The translations under genes and the position numbers were made by a program. The notes beneath the pieces are model-generated. The model was given only the letters and a program-made list of their open reading frames with translations. It searched no databases and was not told the origin of the DNA. A stretch of 64,000 bases of DNA from Clostridiales bacterium (lineage in GTDB: Bacteria; Bacillota; Clostridia; Christensenellales; QALW01): NCBI GenBank assembly GCA_015069575.1, contig SVIH01000012.1, forward strand, positions 1 through 64,000, in the 5' to 3' direction. Within the stretch, counting starts at the first letter, position 1; each line of letters opens with the position of its first letter. Shown here one piece after another: positions 34,955-42,692 of the stretch.

Positions 34955-35329
34955 ATGAGTTTGGTGCAAGAATATTTTGTGTTAGTAAATGAAGTGGTTT
35001 CTTATAGGGAAACTGTATATGATGGTGCCACCGCAGAAGTACACAATCGCAAAGTAAAAAGAATGAGTGCAATTGCGTCGGAAATTGAACATAAATTTCC
35101 CGAACTAAAAAACGAATTTTATGAATTGCTAGCAAATGAAAACAAAGAAATCCGCCTTTGGGTTGCACACCATATTCTTGAGCATATGAACTATGAGCGT
35201 TCTTTTAGAAAAACCGCATTAAAGGAAATCCGTAGTATGGCGCGGACGGATAAAACGGCGTATGGCTTTGGTGAAAAAGTATGGTTAAAGGAGTGGTATA
35301 AATCCCATCCGAAGGACAGATGGATCTAA
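34955..35329 (+). CDS. DUF2019-like helical protein, possible immunity protein
   Basis: This 124-residue helical protein has the order of a DUF2019/HEAT-like fold: VQEYFVLVNEVV, VHNRKVKRMSAIASEI, LKNEFYELLANENKEIRLWVAHHILEH and a final KTAYGFGEKVWLKEW. Members with this arrangement are commonly found beside polymorphic toxins or as lone immunity genes, so that is one possibility. It has a GGCGG ribosome site and is flanked by repeats, fitting an accessory gene. No toxin partner is visible. Confidence 0.6.
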   Translation: MSLVQEYFVLVNEVVSYRETVYDGATAEVHNRKVKRMSAIASEIEHKFPELKNEFYELLANENKEIRLWVAHHILEHMNYERSFRKTALKEIRSMARTDKTAYGFGEKVWLKEWYKSHPKDRWI

Positions 35330-35330
35330 A

Positions 35331-35425
35331 TGCCCCCCCCTTAAACCCAATTTGCACCCCCTTGACAAGAAATGCACCCCCTAAAATGATTTTGCACCCC
35401 CTAACTTCAAAAGGGGGTGCATTTG
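35331..35425 (+). repeat. Tandem C-rich terminator arms and one terminator hairpin
   Basis: Three to four copies of TGCACCCCCT-like arms (35331-35400) are followed by a single complementary arm (AAGGGGGTGCATTT, about 35409-35424). The last copy forms a strong hairpin with a T-rich end, terminating the DUF2019-like gene. The upstream arms could compete for the same partner, so this may be a terminator that has expanded its 5' arm. Confidence 0.8.
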
Positions 35426-35447
35426 TATTAAAATTAGGGTGAGTCTT

Positions 35448-35545
35448 CAAACAAAAAGACACTGCTTTTGCAGTGTTTTTTTGTTTTACAGGGTATTGTG
35501 TGTTTTGAATACGAGCGCCGGTTCCGGCGGGAGTGAAAACTCAGA
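35448..35545 (+). repeat. tRNA-end repeat element, copy 2 (truncated)
   Basis: Identical in most positions to the first 98 bases of copy 1 (terminator through GAAAACTCAGA), then it stops at the base of the first outer stem. The sequence from 35546 to about 35725 has no gene or clear structure that I can support. Confidence 0.9.
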
Positions 35546-35727
35546 ACTAAAGACACTATTGAAATCTAAACCCTCAAGTTCAGGCTCAATGGTTTTTTTA
35601 TCATAAAACCCAGTATATTTTCAAGACATTTTCTTCTTCCTTTTGTCCGGGAGTTTTGTATGATAAAAACTCTGGCTGCATGAAGATTTTTCTCTACGGC
35701 TATTATGTTTTGAAAAGTGGTAGAAAA

Positions 35728-35868
35728 AGTCACAATTATATGCTATAATATCTTTGTAGAAAATTTCCCGGTGCGGTTACAGGAAGCATCAGCCCACCCG
35801 AGAATTGAACACGGACGAGGATGAAAGCCTATAACTTGCAAAAAAGTTATGGGCTTTTGCGTTTTTTA
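35728..35868 (+). ncRNA. Small RNA family member 1, upstream of the ECF sigma operon
   Basis: Promoter: TAGAAA, 17 bases, TATAAT (35744-35749). Transcript from about 35756: a stem TTCCCGG(T)G...CACCCGAGAA enclosing GGTT/AGCC, then an intrinsic terminator (GCCTATAACTT-gcaaaa-AAGTTATGGGC, T-rich). Copy 2 at 38457-38600 keeps both helices; the inner helix covaries (GGTT/AGCC versus GGTT/GACC). No ORF. It may be a stand-alone RNA or a leader attenuator of the sigma gene, which starts about 75 bases later behind its own TATAAT-like sequence. No known RNA family is recognised. Confidence 0.65.
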
Positions 35869-35943
35869 TAAGGAATTACAGCGTGCTCAATCGTATAATA
35901 ATTGAAGGGGTCAGGCGTGACCCAGAATTTAGGAGGAAAATCT

Positions 35944-36495
35944 ATGGATTACGGTGCAAGTAGCTACCGCCGTTTCCTTGATGGTGATGAAAGCGCCTTT
36001 GACGAGATTATGAAGGACTTGTTTCGCGGACTTGTCTTCTTCATTGATCGCTATGTGCACGATACCCACGCAGCCGAGGATATTGCGATCGATACCTTTT
36101 CAGATTTGGTCGTTCATAGACATCGGTATAACTTCAAGGTGACGCTAAAAACCTATCTGTATATGGTCGGTAGGTCCCGTGCCCTCGACTACATAAAGCA
36201 CCGCAAAGTCATCGACATTGTAGAGCTTTCTGAGGCGCAGAATCTTTCCAATGATGGCCAAACCCTTGAGGAAATGGTCCTTGCAGACCAACGCAAACGA
36301 GCGGTGAATACTGCCATTGCAAAGCTGCCGGAGGATATGCGTGTAGCGGTGCACCTCATATATTTTGAAGAAATGACATATGAGGAAGCCGCCAAGGTTA
36401 TGAAGAAAAACCGTAAGCAAGTGGATAATCTTTTGTATCGTGCTAAAAAGGAACTTTGCATTATTCTTGGAAAGGATGATGAGCTGTTATTATGA
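35944..36495 (+). CDS. ECF RNA polymerase sigma factor
   Basis: About 183 residues from ATG 35944 (MDYGASSYRRFL), behind AGGAGGAAAATCT; the track start lies 14 codons upstream. Region 2: DESAFDEIMKDLFRGLVFFIDRYVHDTHAAEDIAIDTFSDL. Region 4: KLPEDMRVAVHLIYFEEMTYEEAAKVMKKNRKQVDNLLYRAKKEL. It is an extracytoplasmic-function sigma factor. Codon use is more GC-rich than the surrounding genes. The next gene overlaps its stop by four bases and encodes a membrane protein likely to act as anti-sigma. Confidence 0.88.
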   Translation: MDYGASSYRRFLDGDESAFDEIMKDLFRGLVFFIDRYVHDTHAAEDIAIDTFSDLVVHRHRYNFKVTLKTYLYMVGRSRALDYIKHRKVIDIVELSEAQNLSNDGQTLEEMVLADQRKRAVNTAIAKLPEDMRVAVHLIYFEEMTYEEAAKVMKKNRKQVDNLLYRAKKELCIILGKDDELLL

Positions 36496-37172
36496 GAGAA
36501 TTAAACGAATGTAAGGCGGAAGTATTTCGCCGCAGTAACAATAGAATAAAGGAACGTAGAAGAAAATTCAACCGTGTCCTTGCACTCTGTGTCCCGTTGT
36601 GTCTGATACTAACCGTTTTCTCGGTTGCGATTCTCCCGGCAATGATGCCGGCAGGTGCAGGAGAAAAAGGTTATTATATGTACGGCACTGAGCATGACGG
36701 TAACGGTAATCGCAGTGACATGAATGGTGCGGTCAATACCGACATGCCGGATAACCTATCTTTTTCTCTAACGTGGAACATCTATGGCATCAGCTCCTAC
36801 GACAGTGCTACCGGTAGGTTGGTAAAAACTACAAATGCGACCAACCCTGAAGACTATGTAACCACGCTTCATCTCGATGGTGCGCAGCTGTTTGAGATTT
36901 GGGAGCTTCTTTTGGAGTTGGATATTAAGACCTATCCGGATGAATACGATCCTCATGGGGATCTTACTTCTTTACCGTCTATGACTTTGATCCTCACACT
37001 TCGAGACGGTGATCATGTTAAGACTGTTCGAGCGGAGGATATTGCACTATCCTATAAATCTAATGATCCTAAGGGACAAAAGTTCCTTGATACCTGTAAA
37101 GGCATTCAGGATATTCTGACCGCAACTGAGCAATGGAAGGCACTTCCCGCATATGAATTCTTCTACTATTAA
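36492..37172 (+). CDS. Membrane protein, probable anti-sigma factor
   Basis: This 226-residue protein has a cytoplasmic N-terminus of about 32 residues, one membrane span (VLALCVPLCLILTVFSVAILPAMM, about 33-56), and an extracytoplasmic domain with beta-rich pattern. The topology and four-base overlap with the ECF gene fit a membrane-bound regulator, though the N-terminus is short for a classical anti-sigma domain and no zinc motif is seen. It could also be an independent envelope protein. Assignment is by context. Confidence 0.6.
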   Translation: MRELNECKAEVFRRSNNRIKERRRKFNRVLALCVPLCLILTVFSVAILPAMMPAGAGEKGYYMYGTEHDGNGNRSDMNGAVNTDMPDNLSFSLTWNIYGISSYDSATGRLVKTTNATNPEDYVTTLHLDGAQLFEIWELLLELDIKTYPDEYDPHGDLTSLPSMTLILTLRDGDHVKTVRAEDIALSYKSNDPKGQKFLDTCKGIQDILTATEQWKALPAYEFFYY

Positions 37173-37180
37173 GAGGAGAA

Positions 37181-38440
37181 ATGACAATGAAAAAGACACA
37201 CATTAGTTTAATAATTGTAAGTTTGCTTCTTGTTTGTACAATGGCTGTTAACTTGACCGGTTGCACGATGGAGGTACAAGCAAAGGACCTGATGGAAGGC
37301 ATCACGCCTAATAATGTGAATGCTCTGGATGATCTCAGTTCGCAAAACGCAAATGTTACCGATTTTGCGATCCGCTTGTTCAAGACAAGTGCGGAAAGTG
37401 GCAAGAACACGTTGATTTCTCCCTTGTCGGTACTGTGTGCTTTGGCAATGACCGCAAATGGAGCAGAAGAGGAAACTTTAGCACAGATGGAAGAAGTTCT
37501 CGGTATGACCACCGAAAAACTTAATCTGTATCTGTACAGTTATATGAAGAATTTGCCCCGGAGTGATAAGTATAAGCTGAGTGTTGCCAATTCCATTTGG
37601 TTTGCCGAGGATAAACGCTTCACGGTCAATCAGGATTTTCTGCAGACCAATGCCGATTACTACGGTGCAGATATTTACAAAGCACCGTTTAATAAGCAGA
37701 CTTTAAGGGATATCAATAATTGGGTGAAGCAGAATACCGACGGAATGATTCCGGATATCCTGGATGAGATCCCTGAAGATGCGATCATGTATTTGGTAAA
37801 TGCTCTGGCTTTTGAAGCTGAATGGCAAGAGATCTACGAGAAAAATCAGGTGCGCGAGGGCAAGTTCACTAAGGAGAACGGCACAAAACAGAACGTTGAG
37901 TTTATGTATAGTACAGATGCTACCTATCTTGCGGATGAAAAGGCTACCGGCTTTATGAAAAAGTATAATGGCGGTAAGTACGCATTTGTTGCTATGCTTC
38001 CCAATGGAGAAATTACGGTTTCCGAGTATATTGAATCCCTGAACGGCGAATCCCTGAATGCTCTGCTTACTAATCCCCAGTATGCAACGGTTCATACCTC
38101 CATTCCAAAGTTTGAAACAGAGTATGACGTAGAGATGTCCGAGATTCTGAAATCTATGGGAATGACGGACGCATTTGACGTAGAAAGTGCGAATTTCTCC
38201 GAATTGGGAACTTACGAGGACATGAATATCTTTATTGGCCACGTTCTCCATAAGACCTTCATTTCCGTTGGAGAAAAGGGAACAAAGGCCGGTGCAGCTA
38301 CCGTTGTTGAAATGAAGTGCGGCAGCGCCATGCCCATAGATCCAAAGCAAGTATATCTTGACAGACCGTTTGTATATATGCTCGTGGACTGTGAGAACAA
38401 TATTCCGTTCTTTATCGGAACGATGATGGATGTAAATTAA
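37181..38440 (+). CDS. Serpin (protease inhibitor) lipoprotein
   Basis: This 419-residue serpin has a signal peptide ending in a lipobox-like VNLTGC, so it is probably lipid-anchored outside the membrane. The body has serpin landmarks: NTLISPLSVLCALAMTANGA near the N-terminus, WQEIYEKNQVREGKFTKENG, and near the C-terminus the hinge (VGEKGTKAGAATVVEMKCGS) followed by LDRPFVYMLVDCENNIPFFIGTM. The small-residue hinge is the inhibitory type. The scissile bond lies near CGS but cannot be fixed by eye. Gut bacterial serpins inhibit host or bacterial serine proteases. It shares an operon with the sigma/anti-sigma pair, nine bases downstream. Confidence 0.93.
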   Translation: MTMKKTHISLIIVSLLLVCTMAVNLTGCTMEVQAKDLMEGITPNNVNALDDLSSQNANVTDFAIRLFKTSAESGKNTLISPLSVLCALAMTANGAEEETLAQMEEVLGMTTEKLNLYLYSYMKNLPRSDKYKLSVANSIWFAEDKRFTVNQDFLQTNADYYGADIYKAPFNKQTLRDINNWVKQNTDGMIPDILDEIPEDAIMYLVNALAFEAEWQEIYEKNQVREGKFTKENGTKQNVEFMYSTDATYLADEKATGFMKKYNGGKYAFVAMLPNGEITVSEYIESLNGESLNALLTNPQYATVHTSIPKFETEYDVEMSEILKSMGMTDAFDVESANFSELGTYEDMNIFIGHVLHKTFISVGEKGTKAGAATVVEMKCGSAMPIDPKQVYLDRPFVYMLVDCENNIPFFIGTMMDVN

Positions 38441-38456
38441 CATTTTTACATTGAAT

Positions 38457-38600
38457 TATACAAAAAATTCTGCTATAATGTTCTCGTAAATTAGATTTCC
38501 CGGTGTGGTTATAGGATATCGACCCACCCGAGAATAATATTGAGGATTATATTGATACGCCCATAGCTTTTATGGAAGTTATGGGCGTATTTTGCTTTTT
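38457..38600 (+). ncRNA. Small RNA family member 2, downstream of the serpin
   Basis: Promoter TTGAAT, 17 bases, TATAAT (38474-38479). Transcript from about 38486 contains TTTCCCGGTG, GGTTATAGG, GACCCACCCGAGAATA, and ends in an intrinsic terminator (CGCCCATAGCTT-ttatgg-AAGTTATGGGCG, then T-rich). It matches copy 1 in helices and terminator while loops differ. It is not followed by a gene for about 600 bases, which favours a stand-alone RNA over a leader. Confidence 0.65.
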
Positions 38601-38854
38601 GATATTGTGAATGTATCTGGGTTTGCAGCCGCAGCATCCTTTATTCCGCTGATGTTTAGATTTGATTGCGTGACGGTAATCGATGTTATTATTACCTTAC
38701 TTCTATCAGGGATTTTGGAATTTGCTTTGTTAAAAACAGGAGAATCTGAGAGATTAAGTGCTGATACAGATTGAGTTGAAAAAGAAATAATATAATTGTG
38801 AGGGTTCGAATTCATATGCAAAAGTGACGAAAATATCTTTTTTGTAGCCCATAG

Positions 38855-39083
38855 ACAAACAAAGAAACACTGCTTTTGCAGTGTTTTTTTGTTTTACAGG
38901 GTATTGTGTGTTTTGAACACGAGCGCCGGTTCCGGCGGGAGTAAAAACTCAGAGCGCACCCAGTGGGTGATGAAGCGATGAGTTTTTAGTGCAGTGGTCA
39001 AAATCTGCAACAAACATTTATGTGAGTGCCCGCAGATTTTGGGTACCACAAGGGAGCAACGTAGTTGTGAAAATCTCTCTGTC
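38855..39083 (+). repeat. tRNA-end repeat element, copy 3 (full)
   Basis: About 229 bp, highly similar to copy 1 with scattered differences. Stem positions of the outer helix change in both arms together (GTAAAAACTCA with TGAGTTTTTA; AAAACTC/GAGTTTT kept), consistent with selection on pairing. It ends AAATCTCTCTGTC, i.e. in the tRNA-like end but without the CCGCCA. The stretch 38601-38854 has only weak ORFs. Confidence 0.9.
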
Positions 39084-39212
39084 AGATTTTTATCTTGCCT
39101 TTTTGCTTCGGTAATGCTATAATAAACCATAATGTTGGTAATATTTGCTATTTTATATTGAGTGTATTTTAACCAAAGTTATTTTGATTAGCAGAAACAC
39201 GAGGAGCCTTTT

Positions 39213-39515
39213 ATGAATAAACTTATTTCTACGATTAAACAAATGAGTCTTTTTCAAAAAATCCAGTTTTTAAGTGCATTTGTACCGCGACTATCAATTA
39301 TATTTGTTTTTACAACAACTTATATTGTTTGCTGCAAAAACAAATTGGGATATCTTCTGTTTACGCTTTGCTCTTTCTCTTATTTTATTTTGTTTTTTAT
39401 CTTTTCAAGTATTAATATTTTGCCACTGTTTAAATACTTAATTTGCGTACTCATATCATTAATTGGAAATTTTTTTATGATTCTTATTCAACGCAGTAAA
39501 ACGCAAACCTTCTAA
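39213..39515 (+). CDS. Small membrane protein (100 aa)
   Basis: A good GAGGAG ribosome site precedes the ATG. The protein has three likely hydrophobic segments (LSIIFVFTTTYIVCC; LGYLLFTLCSFSYFILFFIFSSI; LFKYLICVLISLIGNFFMILI). A terminator (AAACACTTGC-ttta-GCAAGTGTTTTT, 39516-39547) follows and is shared with the facing gene. No family recognised. Confidence 0.55.
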   Translation: MNKLISTIKQMSLFQKIQFLSAFVPRLSIIFVFTTTYIVCCKNKLGYLLFTLCSFSYFILFFIFSSINILPLFKYLICVLISLIGNFFMILIQRSKTQTF

Positions 39516-39548
39516 AAAAAACACTTGCTTTACGCAAGTGTTTTTGTT
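39516..39548. terminator. Bidirectional terminator
   Basis: AAAAAACACTTGC-TTTAC-GCAAGTGTTTTTG is placed between convergent genes and has A and T tracts on both sides, so it can end both transcripts. Confidence 0.85.
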
Positions 39549-39550
39549 TT

Positions 39551-40174
39551 TTATTCAGCTATCGGTTCTGCCTGTGCTTCAACTTCTTCGTTCTGAGGTT
39601 TCAAGCTTAAATATGCATTAGTGAAAGTTGCCTGCATATAAGGAACAACCCATATAGCAGCAAGACCGAATGTAATTGCAACTAACAGTGCCCAACCTAT
39701 AAATGAAAGTTCTAACACAAAGAGGTCCATTTTGTGACCTTCAGTCATTTTCTTTGATGCCTCAATGCATTCTAGCGCAGCCTTGCCTTTGTTTTCAGCA
39801 AGCACGAACATTGACATTGAATATGAAATTCCTTTAATAATGCCAGGAATAACAAAAAGCAATGACCACAAGAATGTAAATAAACCTACAAGGAATGTAA
39901 CCTTAAATGCACTCCAGAAATCATCAAAACCGCTGAACGCATCACTTGCCTTTGGATTTTCGCCTTTAGTTAATGAAAGATATACCCTAACCATACTAAG
40001 TGAAAAAGCAGGCGTAATAATTATCGAAGCAATAATGCTACCACCGGGAATTAAATTAAGTAACGCACCTGCAACTGCTGAAATTACAGCAATAATAAGT
40101 GCAATTACAAATAAAACTCCTATTTTACCTTTAATCTGTTGTTTGGCTTTTTCTTTTAATTCTACTCTGTTCAT
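39551..40174 (-). CDS. DUF975 family integral membrane protein
   Basis: This 207-residue protein begins RVELKEKAKQQIKGK, the usual DUF975 cytoplasmic start, followed by about five hydrophobic segments. It contains FSGFDDFWSAFKVTFLVGLFTFLWSLLFVIPGIIKGISYSMSMFVLAEN, the conserved DUF975 block. These proteins are common in Firmicutes and of unknown role. It ends in an acidic tail. Confidence 0.85.
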   Translation of the reverse strand: MNRVELKEKAKQQIKGKIGVLFVIALIIAVISAVAGALLNLIPGGSIIASIIITPAFSLSMVRVYLSLTKGENPKASDAFSGFDDFWSAFKVTFLVGLFTFLWSLLFVIPGIIKGISYSMSMFVLAENKGKAALECIEASKKMTEGHKMDLFVLELSFIGWALLVAITFGLAAIWVVPYMQATFTNAYLSLKPQNEEVEAQAEPIAE

Positions 40175-40310
40175 AAATTTTCTCCTTTTCTCTCATTTGA
40201 ATTAATTTTATCATACAACAAATGAAATTTCAATAGTTTTTTTGTTGCTTTTTACACAATAAAATGCTATAATCACAAAAAATATTACATTAAAGATAAA
40301 GGAGATTATT

Positions 40311-41333
40311 ATGCCTCAATTGCTATTACCTCTCATAATGCTTATAATCGGTTTTGTTTTGTTAATAAAAGGTGGAGACTGGTTTGTTGACGGCGCATCA
40401 GGAATTGCAAGAAGATTTCATTTGCCTGAAATTTTAATTGGTGCAACAGTTGTTTCAATTGGAACTACTTTGCCTGAGGTTATGGTTTCGGCAGGAGCTG
40501 CATTACAGGGAAGTGGCTCTATTGCTTATGGAAATGCCATTGGTTCGATTATTTGTAACACTTCATTGATTGCAGCAATTACCATCGCTGTTAAACCTGG
40601 TCTTGCAGCAAGAAAAAGTCTTTTTGTTCCCGTACTATTCTTTTTGGGCGCAACATTAATTTATTGCGTAAGCGCATACATTTTTAACCGTTTTTCACTT
40701 TTAATCGGTATTGTTTTACTTTTAACCTTTTTTACCTATATGATTACAACGGTTTTGCGTATGAAAAACAGCGCCACCACAAAGGATATTTCAGAAGAAG
40801 CTCTTGAAGCCATAAGCGGAGAAGACCATGTTGTTGAATCAGAAAAAGAAGGCACGAAGGATTCTCTTTTAAAAGATATTGTTTTGCTTATTCTTGGTGC
40901 AATCTTAATTGCTTTCGGCGCTGATTTCCTTGTTGATAACGCTATTATTGTTGCACAGCACTTTGGTGTTTCCGAAAAAGTTATCGGCCTTACCATTGTT
41001 GCCCTTGGCACTTCTTTGCCCGAGTTTGTAACCGCCATTACATCTTTAATAAAGGGTCACGGTTCACTTTCATTAGGCAATATAATTGGTGCAAACATAT
41101 TTAACCTTGTGCTTGTAAGTGGCGTTGCTGTTACAATCAGCCCATTTGACCTGCCTGTTTCATCTTTAATCAACGGTATAAATTCCTCACTTATTATTGA
41201 TATTCCCATAATGGTTTTAGTAATGCTTATTTTAACCGTGCCAACTTTAATAAAAGAAAAACTTTCACGTTGGCAAGGAATTTTACTGTTGGTTATTTAC
41301 GCCGGTTTTTGCGCCGTGCAATTTGCAATATAA
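40311..41333 (+). CDS. Calcium/sodium antiporter (CaCA family, YrbG type)
   Basis: This 340-residue protein has about ten membrane spans and two inverted alpha-repeats: ILIGATVVSIGTTLPEVMVSAGAAL...YGNAIGSIICNTS and VIGLTIVALGTSLPEFVTAITSLI...LGNIIGANIFNLV. The Glu in each TLPE/SLPE repeat is the ion ligand. It exchanges sodium or protons for calcium across the membrane. A hydrophilic loop with Glu/Lys lies between the halves. It has its own promoter region with GGAG ribosome site. Confidence 0.92.
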   Translation: MPQLLLPLIMLIIGFVLLIKGGDWFVDGASGIARRFHLPEILIGATVVSIGTTLPEVMVSAGAALQGSGSIAYGNAIGSIICNTSLIAAITIAVKPGLAARKSLFVPVLFFLGATLIYCVSAYIFNRFSLLIGIVLLLTFFTYMITTVLRMKNSATTKDISEEALEAISGEDHVVESEKEGTKDSLLKDIVLLILGAILIAFGADFLVDNAIIVAQHFGVSEKVIGLTIVALGTSLPEFVTAITSLIKGHGSLSLGNIIGANIFNLVLVSGVAVTISPFDLPVSSLINGINSSLIIDIPIMVLVMLILTVPTLIKEKLSRWQGILLLVIYAGFCAVQFAI

Positions 41334-41339
41334 TTAAAA

Positions 41340-41393
41340 GCACCCACTTGGGAGACACTTTGCAAAGAAGTTTCTCCCAATTTCTTTTTTTTA
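41340..41393 (+). terminator. Terminator of the antiporter gene
   Basis: TTGGGAGACACTTTGCAAAG...TTTCTCCCAA followed by TTTCTTTTTTTT, a stem of at least eight pairs with inner pairs, seven bases after the antiporter stop. A second hairpin (ATGACACTTT/AAAGTGTCAT, 41399-41426) follows. Confidence 0.8.
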
Positions 41394-41475
41394 TTAAAAA
41401 TGACACTTTCGCTTTGAAAGTGTCATAGTGGGTTACATACTTTGAAATTATACCTATCTCAAAAATAAAAAGATT

Positions 41476-41651
41476 AGTGATATTGTGAGACAGGTCTCAC
41501 AGTGATATTTTGCCTTGCGGCAAAGTGATATTGAAACTTACTGTTTCAGTGATATTATATTCGCCCTTAAAACTCGCGAAGCGAATATAACTTGGGCTTT
41601 AGCCCAAATATAACTGCGTAGCAATATAACTCGCCACCCGCGAATATAACA
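41476..41651. repeat. Hairpin array A with complementary linker halves
   Basis: Four AGTGATATT linkers (41476, 41501, 41524, 41548) separate three hairpins (GTGAGA/TCTCAC, TTTGCC/GGCAAA, TGAAAC/GTTTCA). A central hairpin follows (ATATTCGC/GCGAATAT), then four AATATAAC(T) linkers separate three more hairpins (TTGGGCT/AGCCCAA, TGC/GCA, TCGC/GCGA). The second linker is the reverse complement of the first except for one base. Thus first- and second-half linkers can pair in nested fashion, with hairpins facing each other as stacked four-way junctions. No ORF. It lies between two convergent transcription units. Confidence 0.85.
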
Positions 41652-41686
41652 GAGGCACACTTCCTTACGGAGTGTGCCTCTTTTGG
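41651..41686. terminator. Bidirectional terminator by array A
   Basis: AGAGGCACACT-tccttacgg-AGTGTGCCTCTTTT, an 11-pair stem with T tract on the plus strand; on the minus strand it follows the YhbY gene end after an A/T-rich spacer. Confidence 0.75.
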
Positions 41687-41693
41687 TGTTTTT

Positions 41694-41990
41694 TTATTTT
41701 AATAAATCGTCATACTGACCTTTATCTTTATTCCTTTTATAAAGCACAAATCGTGTGCCGATTACCTGTACGCTTTCGCTATCCGTATCTTCTGCTAACT
41801 GGAAAGCAGCTTCCCGGGCAGTTACAGGTGAAGTTTCAAGCACCCTTAATTTTATAAGTTCGCGTGCAGATAGAGCTTCAATAACCTGGCGAACAAGATT
41901 ATGGTTAATCCCATCCTTGCCAACTTGAAGTATTGTATCCATTTTATTTGCGCATCCGCGAAGGCGGGCACGTTGTTTACTTGTAAGCAT
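41694..41990 (-). CDS. yhbY: YhbY (CRS1-YhbY) RNA-binding protein
   Basis: This 98-residue protein starts LTSKQRARLRGCANKMDTILQVGKDGIN, with the conserved GK(D)G loop of the CRM domain, and continues with LIKLRVLETSP and VQVIGTRFVLYKRN. It binds the pre-50S ribosome and helps ribosome assembly. Length and motif order match the family. Confidence 0.92.
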   Translation of the reverse strand: MLTSKQRARLRGCANKMDTILQVGKDGINHNLVRQVIEALSARELIKLRVLETSPVTAREAAFQLAEDTDSESVQVIGTRFVLYKRNKDKGQYDDLLK

Positions 41991-42161
41991 ATTAATCTTC
42001 CTTTTTTTATTTTTTATTCATTTTACACTTTTTTTATTTTAAGGTCAATATAATTATTTGAAATTTTTAAATATTACAAAAATATTACATTGACATTTAT
42101 TTTTTGATGTTATATAATGTATTTACAGAAAAACATTAATATTTTATGGAGGGCTGTATTT

Positions 42162-42692
42162 ATGAAAAAATTTTTTGCTGATTTTTTATCAGATCCCGTT
42201 TCCCGTGCTATTTCCACAGTAATTGCAGGCATTTTAATAACTGTTTTTCATTCTGTTGCCCTTGATATAGTTTGCATTGCTCTTGGTTGTATTCTTACTG
42301 TTATAGGTTTTATAAACATTATTAAATATTTTCGCAAACCTATGGACACAAATTTTAATTTATTAACAGGTCTTATTTTTGCAGCGCTTGGAATTACCGT
42401 TATTATTGATCCTTCATCATTAATCGGTCTTGTAGCTGTTGCATTTGGAATCATAATACTTTATCACGGAATCGTGAATCTTCAAAGTGCGCTTCAGTTA
42501 AAAAAATTAAATTATAAGTTCTGGTATATTGCACTTGTTTTTGCATTGCTTACGGTTTTTGCAGGCGTATTGTTAATTACCCTTAAAAACCTGATGCTTG
42601 ATGCCATTGCTCTTACCGCAGGCTTAATCCTTATAGTTGAAGGTGCGCTTAATACTTGGACTGCAGTAAAGGTAAAAAAGACAAATGGTTAA
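42162..42692 (+). CDS. DUF308 (HdeD-like) membrane protein
   Basis: About 176 residues from ATG 42162 (MKKFFADFL), behind a GGAGGG ribosome site; the track start lies 15 codons upstream in non-coding sequence. Six hydrophobic segments in three pairs, with LLTGLIFAALGITVIIDPSSLIGLVAVAFGIIILYHGI, the repeated DUF308 unit. Related HdeD is an acid-resistance protein in enterics; the role here is unknown. It overlaps the next gene by eight bases. Confidence 0.85.
   Translation: MKKFFADFLSDPVSRAISTVIAGILITVFHSVALDIVCIALGCILTVIGFINIIKYFRKPMDTNFNLLTGLIFAALGITVIIDPSSLIGLVAVAFGIIILYHGIVNLQSALQLKKLNYKFWYIALVFALLTVFAGVLLITLKNLMLDAIALTAGLILIVEGALNTWTAVKVKKTNG

Noticed and set aside
38579-38821. 80-aa minus ORF and 60-aa plus ORF after the second small RNA
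   Set aside because: No ribosome site, overlaps the RNA terminator, and no recognisable family; possibly remnant sequence.
41476-41651. CRISPR-like regular repeats
   Set aside because: The repeated parts are 8-9 base linkers and the spacers are palindromes, with no cas genes; not a CRISPR array.
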